A stretch of 64,000 nt of DNA, taken from NCBI RefSeq assembly GCF_047730075.1, contig NZ_CP159831.1, forward strand, positions 558,001 to 622,000, given 5' to 3'. The notes under the pieces were generated by a model that was not told the origin of the DNA, made no database searches, and saw only the letters and a list, made by a program, of their open reading frames with translations. Source of the stretch: Njordibacter sp905182035. GTDB taxonomy: Bacteria; Pseudomonadota; Gammaproteobacteria; Pseudomonadales; Balneatricaceae. Positions 1 through 7,883 of the stretch are shown piece after piece; positions within the stretch are counted from its first letter, which is position 1, and each line of letters starts with the position of its first letter. The position numbers and the translations under genes were made by a program.

Positions 1-66
1 TACGGCAACTTATGGGATTTACTCCAATTAAATCCAAATCATCCGATTGCATCAAGATCTTTATAA
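1..66 (+). CDS. C-terminal end of an unidentified protein (partial)
   Basis: An open frame enters from the left edge and ends at TAA (64-66). It gives 21 residues containing NLWDLLQLNPNHPI. It has no start in the window and I do not recognise the family. The composition looks coding, but the piece is too short to be sure. Confidence 0.35.
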   Translation, partial: YGNLWDLLQLNPNHPIASRSL

Positions 67-109
67 ATGGACTATTATATATTTCGGCAAATGTGGGAGA
101 TTATAACAA

Positions 110-307
110 TTGAATCAATTAACTGAGAAATCTATAGCATGTCCATACTGTGGTGAAATGATTGAAGTTCTAATAGATTCATCTGACATGGAACAACAGT
201 ACATTGAAGATTGCCAAGTATGTTGTAAGCCAATAAATTTTTTGGTTTCTGAAAATCTTAATGGTGACCTTGCAGTTAGTGTTTATAGTGAAGATGAAGC
301 GTTTTAA
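110..307 (+). CDS. CPXCG-motif cysteine-rich small protein
   Basis: This is a 65-residue protein with a CPYC knuckle at residues 11-14 and a second cysteine cluster CQVCC at 35-39, matching the small CPXCG-motif family widespread in gammaproteobacteria. The paired cysteines suggest a single zinc ribbon; the molecular role is unknown. The start is TTG at 110, with a GGGAGA ribosome-binding site at 94-99. The TTG is supported by the family, whose members begin only a few residues before the first CPXC. Confidence 0.75.
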   Translation: MNQLTEKSIACPYCGEMIEVLIDSSDMEQQYIEDCQVCCKPINFLVSENLNGDLAVSVYSEDEAF

Positions 308-441
308 TAGATACATTACAATCAAATCAACAAGAATAGGTAACGCTTGGCCACTTTTTTTTTGCTATAGGGTTTTAGTCAACAATTACTTAAACAGTTC
401 TGTAGGCGTTACAGCTAGCCAGTATTTGAGTAACAAGAAAT

Positions 442-800
442 ATGAACATCTCAACTAGCGCCAAAGTGCACGACTTTCTGTCAGATATACAATCTATATC
501 TCCTGAGCAGTTTGACATGATCATTTCAATAAAAGATATCTTCTTTGGAGCTAATAAAAAATTAGCCGAAGGTATTAAATATGGTGGCTTGGCGTTTAAT
601 GTGTCAAATGCATTGATTGGAGGTATTTATACTTACAACAAACACATTTCAATTGAATTCAGTAATGGGTCTGGTTTTACTGATACTGATTCTATACTGG
701 AAGGTAGTGGGAAAAAGAGACGACACAAAAAATATACACAGATGACAACATTGTTCAAAAAAATGTCCCTTATTTTGTTAGTCAAGCAGTGAAGGGCTAA
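442..800 (+). pseudogene. DUF1801 (YdhG-like) protein, frameshifted
   Basis: The first 94 codons give a DUF1801-type sequence, including LAEGIKYGGLAFNV and, near the break, LEGSGKKRRH. After the A6 run at 727-732 the frame drifts into unrelated residues and stops at 790-792. Moving to the -1 frame at that run restores a family-like end, NIVQKNVPYFVSQAVKG, stopping at TAA 798-800. One missing A therefore explains everything. The cause is either a real disabling mutation or a homopolymer sequencing error. DUF1801 proteins are small cytosolic proteins of unclear function. The 0-frame slippery sequence is poor (C AAA AAA), so programmed frameshifting is unlikely. Confidence 0.7.
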
Positions 801-981
801 AGAAACTATTGAATGGTAAAGGCAGGGTACACAATCAATTATGCCCAAACTATAAAGATGGCTTTGTTGTGCTTTGAAAAATAATTTGAAATGAAAAGGC
901 GTTTTCTCACTGAGAAAAATGACTGTGGATTATTAGATACTGGCGCAAGGGGATATTACAACGTTGGACTAACAATTTGTC

Positions 982-1485
982 TCAGTATATTTCGCCATTT
1001 AAAGCTAATTGAGTTAAATATAGGCGCATATCGAATTCGAGCTGATGATAGTCGCTCGACATATGACAACAGAGTTTGTAAAAAGCTTTGTTATGGTTCT
1101 TTTCTTTTAAATGAGCCAATTCATGAACAACAATCATCCTTAGAAACGGTTCTGGAGATGTCCTAAAAACATCACTGATTCTAATTTCGTTTTTACTTTT
1201 GAGTTTATTTCCCTGAACCCGAGAAACAAAAGTGTGTAACCCAAGTGCATTGTTAATCGCGTGAATTTTAGGGTCATAAATCACCTGACTTAATGGTGAA
1301 GACTTTTTGATATATTGATTTTTGATTGATACAGCATACTCTCGCAGGGATTTGTCATTCACAAACTGATGGGTTGTAGGGTACTTATTGAGTAAATAAT
1401 CGGACAGGTTATTCTGCTCTATTAGTTGCAGAGCTTGGTCTTTTACTTGTTGAGGGTAGTTTGAAAGATATCTTAAAGTGGACAT
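982..1485 (-). CDS. YgjP-like zinc metallopeptidase
   Basis: This 167-residue protein matches the YgjP / DUF45 metallopeptidase family (WSS1/SprT-like fold). The zinc site is clear: HELAH at residues 121-125, followed by HNKAFY starting at H131, which supplies the third ligand. The N-terminal 60 residues are the usual helical part. The protein is predicted to be cytosolic, as no signal peptide is visible. It stands alone on the minus strand, with the frameshifted DUF1801 gene upstream of its 3' end and a pseudouridine synthase gene beyond its start. The substrate is not known; E. coli YgjP has been linked to UTP pyrophosphatase activity, but that does not follow from this sequence. Confidence 0.8.
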   Translation of the reverse strand: MSTLRYLSNYPQQVKDQALQLIEQNNLSDYLLNKYPTTHQFVNDKSLREYAVSIKNQYIKKSSPLSQVIYDPKIHAINNALGLHTFVSRVQGNKLKSKNEIRISDVFRTSPEPFLRMIVVHELAHLKEKNHNKAFYKLCCHMSSDYHQLEFDMRLYLTQLALNGEIY

Positions 1486-1636
1486 TGGTTAGGTATCGAG
1501 TTTGATTAAACTAATTTCTTTTTTGGAAAGAAATTACTGATACGCATTATATGCTTGAATAATGCCGCAATCTAGCTATCTAAAAGGTGTTTAGGATGCA
1601 GGTTTTAGTCCAGCTTTACATTCACCATCAAGCCCT

Positions 1637-2575
1637 TTAGTTTGGTAGTGATAAGCTATGGCCATAACTAAAGCACCTTGGTTGCTGGGTCATTGGATCA
1701 ATAAATTGAAGCTCCTTTGCCAGCAACTGTAATGGAGCTACATAGTTATCTGCCGATAGAGGATGTAATTTTGGGTAGTATTTATCATTCAGTATGGGCC
1801 AACCCAGCGCCTCCATGTGAAGGCGTAATTGATGGGTTTTTCCAGTGACGGGATTTAATTCAAATAGCGCCTGCTGAGTAGATTGCTGCAGGCATCGAAT
1901 CACAGAATGACTATTTGCTTCGCCGTTGGTCACACACATGCGAAAGCGTGGTTCGGAATGCACTATACGATTTTTAACTTGCCACTCCTGGCCTATTAGA
2001 TTTTCACCATGACTAATGTTGGCAATTGCCTGGTAGGTCTTATGCATTTGCCGTGTCTGAAATAAATGGTGATAACGATGGCGTGTGCTTGGGTTAGTAG
2101 AGAATATGACCAAACCGGCTGTCACTCTATCCAAGCGGTGTAACGCTTGTAAGGTCTCAATGCCTGTGCTGAGTCGTAAGCGATTTTGCAGGCATTCATT
2201 CACATAAATACCGCCCGGGGTTACTGCTAAAAAGTGGGGTTTATAGGCTACTAGAACATGCTCATCCTGAAATATAATCTCTTCCTTAAAAGGGATGCTG
2301 GGCTCGCTTTCGACTTCTCTGTAATAGTAGATTCGTTGTTGTGGTTGAAACAGTGATTGTGCTGTTACCAATGATCGGTCGTGGTAATGTACCTTGCCAT
2401 GGGCGATGCGCTGCCGCCAAACCTGAGCATCAATGTAGGGGAATTTAATGATCAGGTATTCCAGCACAGTGGTTACGCCAGGGTTAGTCTGGGGTAAGCT
2501 TAGTCGTGAAGGATAGTCAGAAATTGCCATTGAAGGAGCCAAATTTTGACTATAACACGAGTTTAAGACCGCCAT
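1637..2575 (-). CDS. RluA-family pseudouridine synthase
   Basis: This 312-residue enzyme isomerises uridine to pseudouridine in RNA. The catalytic motif HRLDR lies at residues 146-150 with Asp149 as the nucleophile. It is followed by TAGLVIFS and, near the C-terminus, the GKTHQLRLHM box typical of RluA/RluC/RluD. The first 100 residues hold a degenerate S4-like region (VWRQRIAHGKVHYHD). It falls in the subgroup of stand-alone RluA-like proteins whose target (rRNA or tRNA) cannot be told from sequence. The gene appears monocistronic. A second in-frame ATG at codon 16 is a possible alternative start. Confidence 0.85.
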   Translation of the reverse strand: MAVLNSCYSQNLAPSMAISDYPSRLSLPQTNPGVTTVLEYLIIKFPYIDAQVWRQRIAHGKVHYHDRSLVTAQSLFQPQQRIYYYREVESEPSIPFKEEIIFQDEHVLVAYKPHFLAVTPGGIYVNECLQNRLRLSTGIETLQALHRLDRVTAGLVIFSTNPSTRHRYHHLFQTRQMHKTYQAIANISHGENLIGQEWQVKNRIVHSEPRFRMCVTNGEANSHSVIRCLQQSTQQALFELNPVTGKTHQLRLHMEALGWPILNDKYYPKLHPLSADNYVAPLQLLAKELQFIDPMTQQPRCFSYGHSLSLPN

Positions 2576-2691
2576 CTTGTGGGACGATTTTTTTGTCGCT
2601 CCACTATACAGCGTGATATGGCTAAATTCATAGAATAATGACGTGGAACCTAGATTCAGTTTTGTGGATTCTAGTGCAGTTGCTTGGGAAA

Positions 2692-2705
2692 AACCCCTAG
2701 GGGTT
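2692..2705. repeat. Perfect 14-bp palindrome AACCCCTAGGGGTT
   Basis: AACCCCTAGGGGTT is an exact inverted repeat with no spacer. It lies between the pseudouridine synthase start and the cupin relic. It could be an operator half-site pair, but nothing else supports this. Confidence 0.4.
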
Positions 2706-2726
2706 AGTGGTGTTGAGATTAAAAAG

Positions 2727-2974
2727 CTGTAGGGGCCAATGGCCAGGTAATGGCGCTATATAGGTTTTTGCCTAACATCATATTTCCAGACCATCTGCAC
2801 GATGCGCCTGAGTTCCTCTATTTACCAGAAGGCAGTGCCAAAGTTGATGGTCAATGGATAAAGGCCCGCTGGGCAAGCGTAGCAGGAATTGGCACTTTAG
2901 CAATAGATTTTCAAAGTGGGGATGCAGGTTGTGTATTCGTCGCTGTATATACTATGGGTACAAACAATATTTAG
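2727..2974 (+). pseudogene. ChrR-like cupin remnant
   Basis: The frame through the ATG at 2750 reads ALYRFLPNIIFPDHLHDAPE followed by FLYLPEGSAKVDGQ and GDAGCVFVAVYTMGTNN. The pattern of R-P-x-FP-x-H-x-H-E-F-x-L-x-EG, then W-x-S and finally GC-x-FV is that of cupin_7 / ChrR-like cupin domains, with two of the metal histidines visible. The frame stays open upstream of 2750 without a good start, and the second cupin half is eroded. I read it as a decayed copy of a small cupin gene. ChrR-type cupins often sit near photolyase and CFA-like genes, which begin less than 1 kb away. A short intact hypothetical protein is the alternative. Confidence 0.4.
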
Positions 2975-3000
2975 TAGCACGCTAACAGGTGAAAATACAA

Positions 3001-3215
3001 TGAACCAAATTAACCCGAAAAAACTGCTCAACAGCAAGTGGACAGCCGTTAAACCTAAAAACAAGGAAAAACACTTCACCGTGATAGCGGTAGAATTTGA
3101 TGATGACGAAGCAGTTAGCTCCTGTTTTATTGAAGCTGTTATGTCTAAGCGTGAAACAGACATCCAATGGCAAGAATTAAAAGACATCAGTCAATGGCTG
3201 CAGGGTTGGAAATAA
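3001..3215 (+). CDS. TIGR02450 family Trp-rich small protein
   Basis: This 71-residue protein contains KLLNSKWTAVKPKNKEKHFTV, EAVMSKRE, and DIQWQELKDISQWLQGWK, the conserved blocks of TIGR02450 (DUF2389). The start is placed at ATG 3001 because the family begins with N-P-K-K-L-L; the longer frame upstream only overlaps the cupin relic. Members are commonly found next to photolyase or cryptochrome genes, as here, but no biochemical role is established. It lies on the plus strand and converges, together with the next gene, on phrB. Confidence 0.8.
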
Positions 3216-3262
3216 TACAAGTGTGGTCACCTTTTGGGCTGGCGTTATTCTAGAGTTTAAGT

Positions 3263-3607
3263 ATGCGTAAAACTGATAAAAAAATTGATAATCAACTTAG
3301 GCTTGTATTGACTGAGGCTTGTGAAATTGCTTTGAAGGACATTCATGGCTTTCAATGGCTTACTCACTTGGTTAATTATTCGAACTTCCCTAAAAGCTTA
3401 AAGGTAGTGTGTGTTTTTGACACTAATGAAAACCTATCTTGTTTTATGTCCCAAAAAACCAAAACAGAACTTGCCTCTCTTATTCAAATGAAGCTTCACA
3501 CCGTTAATATTGAAGTAAAAAATGTGGAGGATCATATTTTTTATGACACAGAACAAAACTGTCACAAAGAGCACCATGGTAAATGGGCCAGCAGGCTGTT
3601 GCACTAA
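3263..3607 (+). CDS. Small conserved protein often annotated as Fis-family regulator
   Basis: This 114-residue protein starts MRKTDKKIDNQLR and contains GFQWLTHLVNY and VVCVFDTNENL. It matches a conserved gammaproteobacterial family that databases tend to label 'Fis family transcriptional regulator'. I see no convincing Fis-type helix-turn-helix at the C-terminus (YDTEQNCHKEHHGKWASRLLH), so the label is doubtful and the function should be treated as unknown. It follows the TIGR02450 gene by 47 bp and converges with phrB 12 bp downstream. Confidence 0.65.
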   Translation: MRKTDKKIDNQLRLVLTEACEIALKDIHGFQWLTHLVNYSNFPKSLKVVCVFDTNENLSCFMSQKTKTELASLIQMKLHTVNIEVKNVEDHIFYDTEQNCHKEHHGKWASRLLH

Positions 3608-3619
3608 GGCTATAGCTGG

Positions 3620-5035
3620 CTAAAAATTCTTGGTACTGCCATAGGCCTCTAAGGCTTTTTGACGCGATTCCTTTATTTGCACAATGGGGTGTGGGTAAGT
3701 TTCACCCAGGGTGATATTAGCTTGGTTTAATACTTCTGGAGGCGCCTCCCAAGGCCGGAATAAATACTTATCTGGTAGTGCTTTGAGTTCAGGCACATAG
3801 AGCTTGGTATATTCCCCTTGAGGGTCGAACTTTTCGCCTTGGATGATTGGGTTGAATACCCTGAAATAGGGCGAGGCATCTGTTCCACACCCTGCGACCC
3901 ATTGCCAGCTTGCACTGTTGCTGGCTAAGTCTGCATCCACAAGGCAGTCCCAAAACCAGCTGGCCCCTAAGCGCCAGTCAACCAATAGATTCTTGATAAG
4001 AAATGATGCAACAACCATGCGAACACGGTTGTGCATATAACCTGTTTGCCACAGTTCTCGCATGCCTGCATCAACCAATGGATAGCCTGTTAACCCTTGT
4101 TGCCAGCACTTTAGCCAAGCTGGGTTATTTTCCCATGGAAAATAGTTGAAGTTAGTTTTTAAGTTTTGGTTAGGCAAGCCAGGAAAATGAAATAGTAAAT
4201 AATAAGAAAATTCCCGCCAGCGTATTTCTCTCTTAAAGTGCTCACTGTTTTCATCATCAGGTATGGTGAGCAATGCATTGATGATTTGATGTGGTGAAAT
4301 GTCTCCAAAATGAAGGTGAGGGGACAGTCTAGAAATTGCTTTTAATGCAGGTCGATCTCTGCCATCTTTGTAATCGTTTATGCCATTAGATAAAAATTTG
4401 TTTAGCAGTAATGATGCGCCAGCTTCACCTGGCTCCCAACACTTATGCAAGCCAGAATCCCAATTAATTGTAGGTAATAATGTTAGACCTTCTAGGCTTG
4501 AGGCATGGGAATCATTGATTAACGGTTTTGGCAACTGAGGTGCTGGTAAGAGCGTAATAGGGGGGTCAATTTTGCTCGCCTCACGGTGATACGGGGTGAA
4601 TACTTTATAAGGGCTGGCATCCTTCTTAAGCACAGACCAGGGTTCATTTAGTAATGAGCCATTAATGCTGTTAGCCTTGATACCTTGCGACGATAATTGC
4701 GTTTTGATGTGCTGACTCTGCGCTATATGGTTGGGCTCATAACAACGATTCCAGTAGACAGCATCAACTGCAAATCGCTGACATAAATCAGCAATGATGG
4801 TTGCGGCATCACCACGATAGACATTTAAGGCGTTGCCCAATGACGTATCCAATGCTTTTAATGAATGATGCAGCCACCACCTGCTCGCACCACCCATCTG
4901 GTACTGGCCTGCATTTTCATCATCGAGTATGTAAATAGGTAGTACATTGGATGCTTCACACGCGGCTATAAGGGCTGGGTTATGGCTCAGGCGTAAGTCT
5001 TGGCGAAACCATATGATTGATAGTGAACTATGCAT
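3620..5035 (-). CDS. phrB: CPD deoxyribodipyrimidine photolyase
   Basis: This is a class I photolyase of 471 residues that uses FAD and blue light to split cyclobutane pyrimidine dimers. The N-terminal Rossmann domain (SIIWFRQDLRLSHNPAL) binds the antenna cofactor. The C-terminal helical domain holds the FAD pocket, with the hallmark stretches NRVRMVVASFLIKNLL, DADLASNSASWQWVAGCGTD and SPYFRVFNP; the WQW tryptophans are consistent with dimer-specific repair. The ATG at 5035 is preferred over the in-frame TTG at 5059, because family members begin within a few residues of IIWFRQDLR. It is the last gene of the long minus-strand operon starting near 13271, directly after the DUF3833 lipoprotein gene. 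Confidence 0.93.
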   Translation of the reverse strand: MHSSLSIIWFRQDLRLSHNPALIAACEASNVLPIYILDDENAGQYQMGGASRWWLHHSLKALDTSLGNALNVYRGDAATIIADLCQRFAVDAVYWNRCYEPNHIAQSQHIKTQLSSQGIKANSINGSLLNEPWSVLKKDASPYKVFTPYHREASKIDPPITLLPAPQLPKPLINDSHASSLEGLTLLPTINWDSGLHKCWEPGEAGASLLLNKFLSNGINDYKDGRDRPALKAISRLSPHLHFGDISPHQIINALLTIPDDENSEHFKREIRWREFSYYLLFHFPGLPNQNLKTNFNYFPWENNPAWLKCWQQGLTGYPLVDAGMRELWQTGYMHNRVRMVVASFLIKNLLVDWRLGASWFWDCLVDADLASNSASWQWVAGCGTDASPYFRVFNPIIQGEKFDPQGEYTKLYVPELKALPDKYLFRPWEAPPEVLNQANITLGETYPHPIVQIKESRQKALEAYGSTKNF

Positions 5036-5042
5036 AACTAAT

Positions 5043-5597
5043 CTACTCGATCTTTTCAATGACTAACGTTATTTGGCCTACATTAAATCCCCATTTGGTC
5101 ATTTCAGTTTGGTTAATCAAGCGAGATTCATCAAGTTGGTAGATCCAATCGTTCAAATCGATGTCCCACGTTGTGCCGTCAACTTCTATAGCTAAGGTAT
5201 AGCGCCAATTAAAGGCAAAGCCTTGGCTTTCACCTGTAGCTTCGCCCACTGAATCTGATGCTACACCGCTGTATTGATTGTCACCGTGCTTTACAAGACT
5301 CCACACTCTGCGCTGTGTTTCACCATCATCATAAAAAAAGTCTTCTTCTAGCAGGCCGTTATTACCTTTCCATGAGCCTACTAAATCGGCACGAAAACGC
5401 CTGATGACCTTGCCGTCTCTGTTTTGCACCATGCCGTATGCAGCCAGCTTGCCGTCAAAAAAGGTCTTCATATCAAATGCAGGTGTGGTCGATCGGTAAT
5501 CAGAAATCGTGGTACTGCATCCGACCAATAATAAGCCTAAAAAAGTTGCCACAAATAAACGCGAACAATTGTGCATAAGATAGTTAAAAGTAGTCAT
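5043..5597 (-). CDS. DUF3833 lipoprotein
   Basis: This 184-residue protein has a signal peptide and lipobox (LLLVGC, Cys27), so it should be a lipid-anchored envelope protein. The body matches DUF3833: FDMKTFFDGKLAAYGMVQNR, then EEDFFYDDGETQRRVW, and a WTYTL-like stretch with DWIYQLD. The family fold resembles lipocalin-like beta-barrels. The ATG at codon 8 (5576) is a possible shorter start. It overlaps the preceding chalcone-isomerase-like gene by 4 bp and is followed after 7 bp by phrB, so the genes are translationally linked. The family regularly accompanies the DUF2878, CFA-like and photolyase genes; the inferred role is in membrane protection. Confidence 0.85.
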   Translation of the reverse strand: MTTFNYLMHNCSRLFVATFLGLLLVGCSTTISDYRSTTPAFDMKTFFDGKLAAYGMVQNRDGKVIRRFRADLVGSWKGNNGLLEEDFFYDDGETQRRVWSLVKHGDNQYSGVASDSVGEATGESQGFAFNWRYTLAIEVDGTTWDIDLNDWIYQLDESRLINQTEMTKWGFNVGQITLVIEKIE

Positions 5598-6160
5598 GGT
5601 TTTATTCCTATTAATTGATTACGTTGTGTTGGTTTTAATGTGTTCTTTGATAGCCAGATGGCTGTAAAAGCAGATGAAAACAAAGGCTCACTTAAGGAGC
5701 CAATAAATTGTTTATTATAAAAAAAGTGACTAATGCCTTCTTCATCTACATATAATATAAGCTGGTCTTGTGGCGCAATATCTGGCCAAATATCACGCAA
5801 CCTTGATACCCACTCAACGCGATAATCAATATTTTGACGTTCCCACTCATCAATTGTTGATTGTATTAGCTGTTCAGCACTGATGGTCTTTTTATAAAGT
5901 AAATCGAGGGATAGGGGCCATTTATTTAGTTCATATGTACCTGTTGGGGTAAGTACTTTGGCCTCATAAATCTCAAACCAAAGCCACTTCATTTTAGCTG
6001 TGCCGACTAACTTGAATGTTGGCACTGGCGTCACCTCAATTGAGGTCTCTAAATTAAAGCTTTGGTGGCTTAATGCTTGAGTGCTATAGGCATAGTGACT
6101 AGGCAATAGTACTAAGCAGAAAAAGATGAATATTTTTGTCTGTGAACTCAGGCTACCCAT
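5594..6160 (-). CDS. Secreted chalcone-isomerase-like protein
   Basis: This 188-residue protein has an N-terminal hydrophobic signal (IFIFFCLVLLPSHYAYS) and a chalcone_3-type domain: FKLVGTAKMKWLWFEIYEAKVLTP, then LDLLYKKTISAEQLIQSTIDEW and a C-terminal GISHFFYNKQFIGSL. Bacterial members are periplasmic and are not known to isomerise chalcones; the fold is related to fatty-acid-binding proteins. The gene overlaps DUF2878 upstream by 8 bp and DUF3833 downstream by 4 bp. A role in handling modified fatty acids in the envelope is an inference from these neighbours. Confidence 0.82.
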   Translation of the reverse strand: MGSLSSQTKIFIFFCLVLLPSHYAYSTQALSHQSFNLETSIEVTPVPTFKLVGTAKMKWLWFEIYEAKVLTPTGTYELNKWPLSLDLLYKKTISAEQLIQSTIDEWERQNIDYRVEWVSRLRDIWPDIAPQDQLILYVDEEGISHFFYNKQFIGSLSEPLFSSAFTAIWLSKNTLKPTQRNQLIGIKP

Positions 6161-6644
6161 AGCGGGGTTTCCTCATTAAAATATCTAGCTTGACACATAA
6201 CGGTAAGAAGACGCCCCAGATGATGGACACTATTGTTAAAGTCAGCAGTGCGCCGCGAGGCAAATCAACAGCACCAAACTTCCAGCTAGCCCAATAAGCA
6301 TAGACACCACCTAACGCACTGAAGCTGATAAGGTACATCAGCTTGAAGTTACGTAAAAAGCGCATGCTATGACCTAAATTAAGAATAAAAGCGATCCATA
6401 AAACGATCAGCCATGCAGGCCATTCAGTAAAGCTAAAAAAGCCTAATGTGGTCATACATAAGTCGATAAAAAAGCCACCAAAGGCAAGTGATAGAACTTT
6501 GAAATCATCAAGGCGACTAGGTGTTAAAACAAAATGCATGACTAAAATGGCGACAGGAACAGGTAGCCATTTGTTGCCGCCAAATATCAACACCAGCCAC
6601 ATGATTTGAAAGCTAACTGGTTGAAACCACTGCCACATTTTCAT
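6153..6644 (-). CDS. DUF2878 integral membrane protein
   Basis: This is a 163-residue, strongly hydrophobic protein with about five predicted membrane spans (for example IMWLVLIFGGNKWLPVPVAIL and VYAYWASWKFGAVDLPRGAL). It matches DUF2878. It lies 9 bp after the CFA-like methyltransferase gene and overlaps the next gene by 8 bp, inside the photolyase operon. The function is unknown; the constant association with CFA-like, DUF1365 and FAD oxidase genes suggests membrane lipid modification. Confidence 0.82.
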   Translation of the reverse strand: MKMWQWFQPVSFQIMWLVLIFGGNKWLPVPVAILVMHFVLTPSRLDDFKVLSLAFGGFFIDLCMTTLGFFSFTEWPAWLIVLWIAFILNLGHSMRFLRNFKLMYLISFSALGGVYAYWASWKFGAVDLPRGALLTLTIVSIIWGVFLPLCVKLDILMRKPRYG

Positions 6645-6653
6645 TACGCTACC

Positions 6654-7883
6654 TTAGTATTCGTTCTTAATGAGTTCAATATGGGCTAAGCCAATTGCCG
6701 ACTCACGAAAGCCACCTTCACAGTAGCAAAAGTAATATTCCCACAGGCGGATAAAATCTTCGTTAAAGCCTAACGATTGAATTGCTTCGCGATTGTCTAA
6801 GAAACTTACTCTCCAGGCGTTGAGTGTTTTAGCATAATCAATGCGGTAGTCTGATAACTGTTTCATATACATGTTGGTATTGTTTTTAACTAGATCACAA
6901 ATCACACTGACAGAAGGCAAGTGGCCACCAGGAAATATATTACGTTGGATAAAGTCCACGTTGTTAACATAGCTATCGTAGCGTTGATCATTCATTGTGA
7001 TTGCTTGGATAAAGGATGTTCCACCTGGTTTTAATAATTTATCCAACGTTTTAAAGTAGGTAGGCATGAACTTATGCCCTACGGCTTCAATCATTTCAAT
7101 GGAAACAATTTTGGAGTATTGGCCCGTTAAGTCCCGGTAGTCTTTTTTTAATAGTGTAATTTTATGGTTAAGATGTGCATCACTGATACGCTGTTGTGCT
7201 AAGTCAAACTGGGCTTCTGATATGGTTGTCGTAGTGACTTGGCAACCATAATTTTTAGCTGCATAACAGGCTAAGCCACCCCATCCAGTGCCTATTTCTA
7301 GTAAATGATCATCTTTAGTGAGTTTTAATGCATCACAGATAGTTTTGAGCTTATGCTGCTGGGCCTCTTCAAGCGTTGTCGTTTTATGAGGGAATATTCC
7401 AGATGAATATTGCATCGCTTCATCTAAAAAGAACTGATACATTTCATTGCTTAGGTCATAATGGGCGGCTATGTTTGTTCGGCTTCCAGCTTTACTATTT
7501 CGATTTAGCCGGTGCTTAAACATATTTATAATGTTCAATAAAAAACCAAAACGTTGTTCGTGCTTTTCCAGTGTTGCTAGATTTCGAGAGAATAGTCGAA
7601 TCACGTCGACTAAGTTATCACTGCTCCATAAGCCTTCTACATAGGCTTCGCCTGCACCAATGCTGCCACCCCATAAAATACGTGAGTAAGCCTTTTGGTC
7701 ATGAATAGTGATGGTTACGTTGATACTTGCATCAGGATTACCAAACAAAACCTCGTGACCATTCTCCACTAGCCGAATATGGCCATCGATTAACTTTTTG
7801 AGTAATGAATACACTATTCTTTTACTGAGCGAGGGTTTCCCCATTTTCTCAATGTCTTTGGTGTTGGGCATGGGCATGGTCAT
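6654..7883 (-). CDS. CFA-synthase-like SAM methyltransferase
   Basis: This 409-residue protein of the cyclopropane-fatty-acyl-phospholipid synthase family transfers a methyl group from SAM to the double bond of phospholipid acyl chains. The SAM motif is DHLLEIGTGWGGLACYAA. The CFA signatures AAHYDLSNEMYQFFLDEAMQYSSG and SIEMIEAVGHKFMPTYF, and an iron/bicarbonate-site-like YFCYCEGGFRE, are all present. Its position between DUF1365 and DUF2878 and downstream of an FAD amine oxidase places it in the subfamily that includes UfaM/CfaA-type methylases of furan fatty acid synthesis, rather than classic Cfa. That subfamily call is inference from context. It overlaps the DUF1365 gene by 4 bp. Confidence 0.88.
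   Translation of the reverse strand: MTMPMPNTKDIEKMGKPSLSKRIVYSLLKKLIDGHIRLVENGHEVLFGNPDASINVTITIHDQKAYSRILWGGSIGAGEAYVEGLWSSDNLVDVIRLFSRNLATLEKHEQRFGFLLNIINMFKHRLNRNSKAGSRTNIAAHYDLSNEMYQFFLDEAMQYSSGIFPHKTTTLEEAQQHKLKTICDALKLTKDDHLLEIGTGWGGLACYAAKNYGCQVTTTTISEAQFDLAQQRISDAHLNHKITLLKKDYRDLTGQYSKIVSIEMIEAVGHKFMPTYFKTLDKLLKPGGTSFIQAITMNDQRYDSYVNNVDFIQRNIFPGGHLPSVSVICDLVKNNTNMYMKQLSDYRIDYAKTLNAWRVSFLDNREAIQSLGFNEDFIRLWEYYFCYCEGGFRESAIGLAHIELIKNEY

Noticed and set aside
727..733. Programmed -1 frameshifting in the DUF1801 gene
   Set aside because: The 0-frame codons AAA AAA are preceded by C, so the slippery heptamer is imperfect, and DUF1801 genes are not known to use recoding; a plain indel is simpler.
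902..918. Short palindrome TTTTCTCACTGAGAAAA
   Set aside because: Small AT-rich inverted repeats of this size are frequent; no T-run or gene end at the right distance.
891..1166. Plus-strand open frame over the YgjP gene
   Set aside because: It is antisense to the conserved metallopeptidase and has no similarity of its own.
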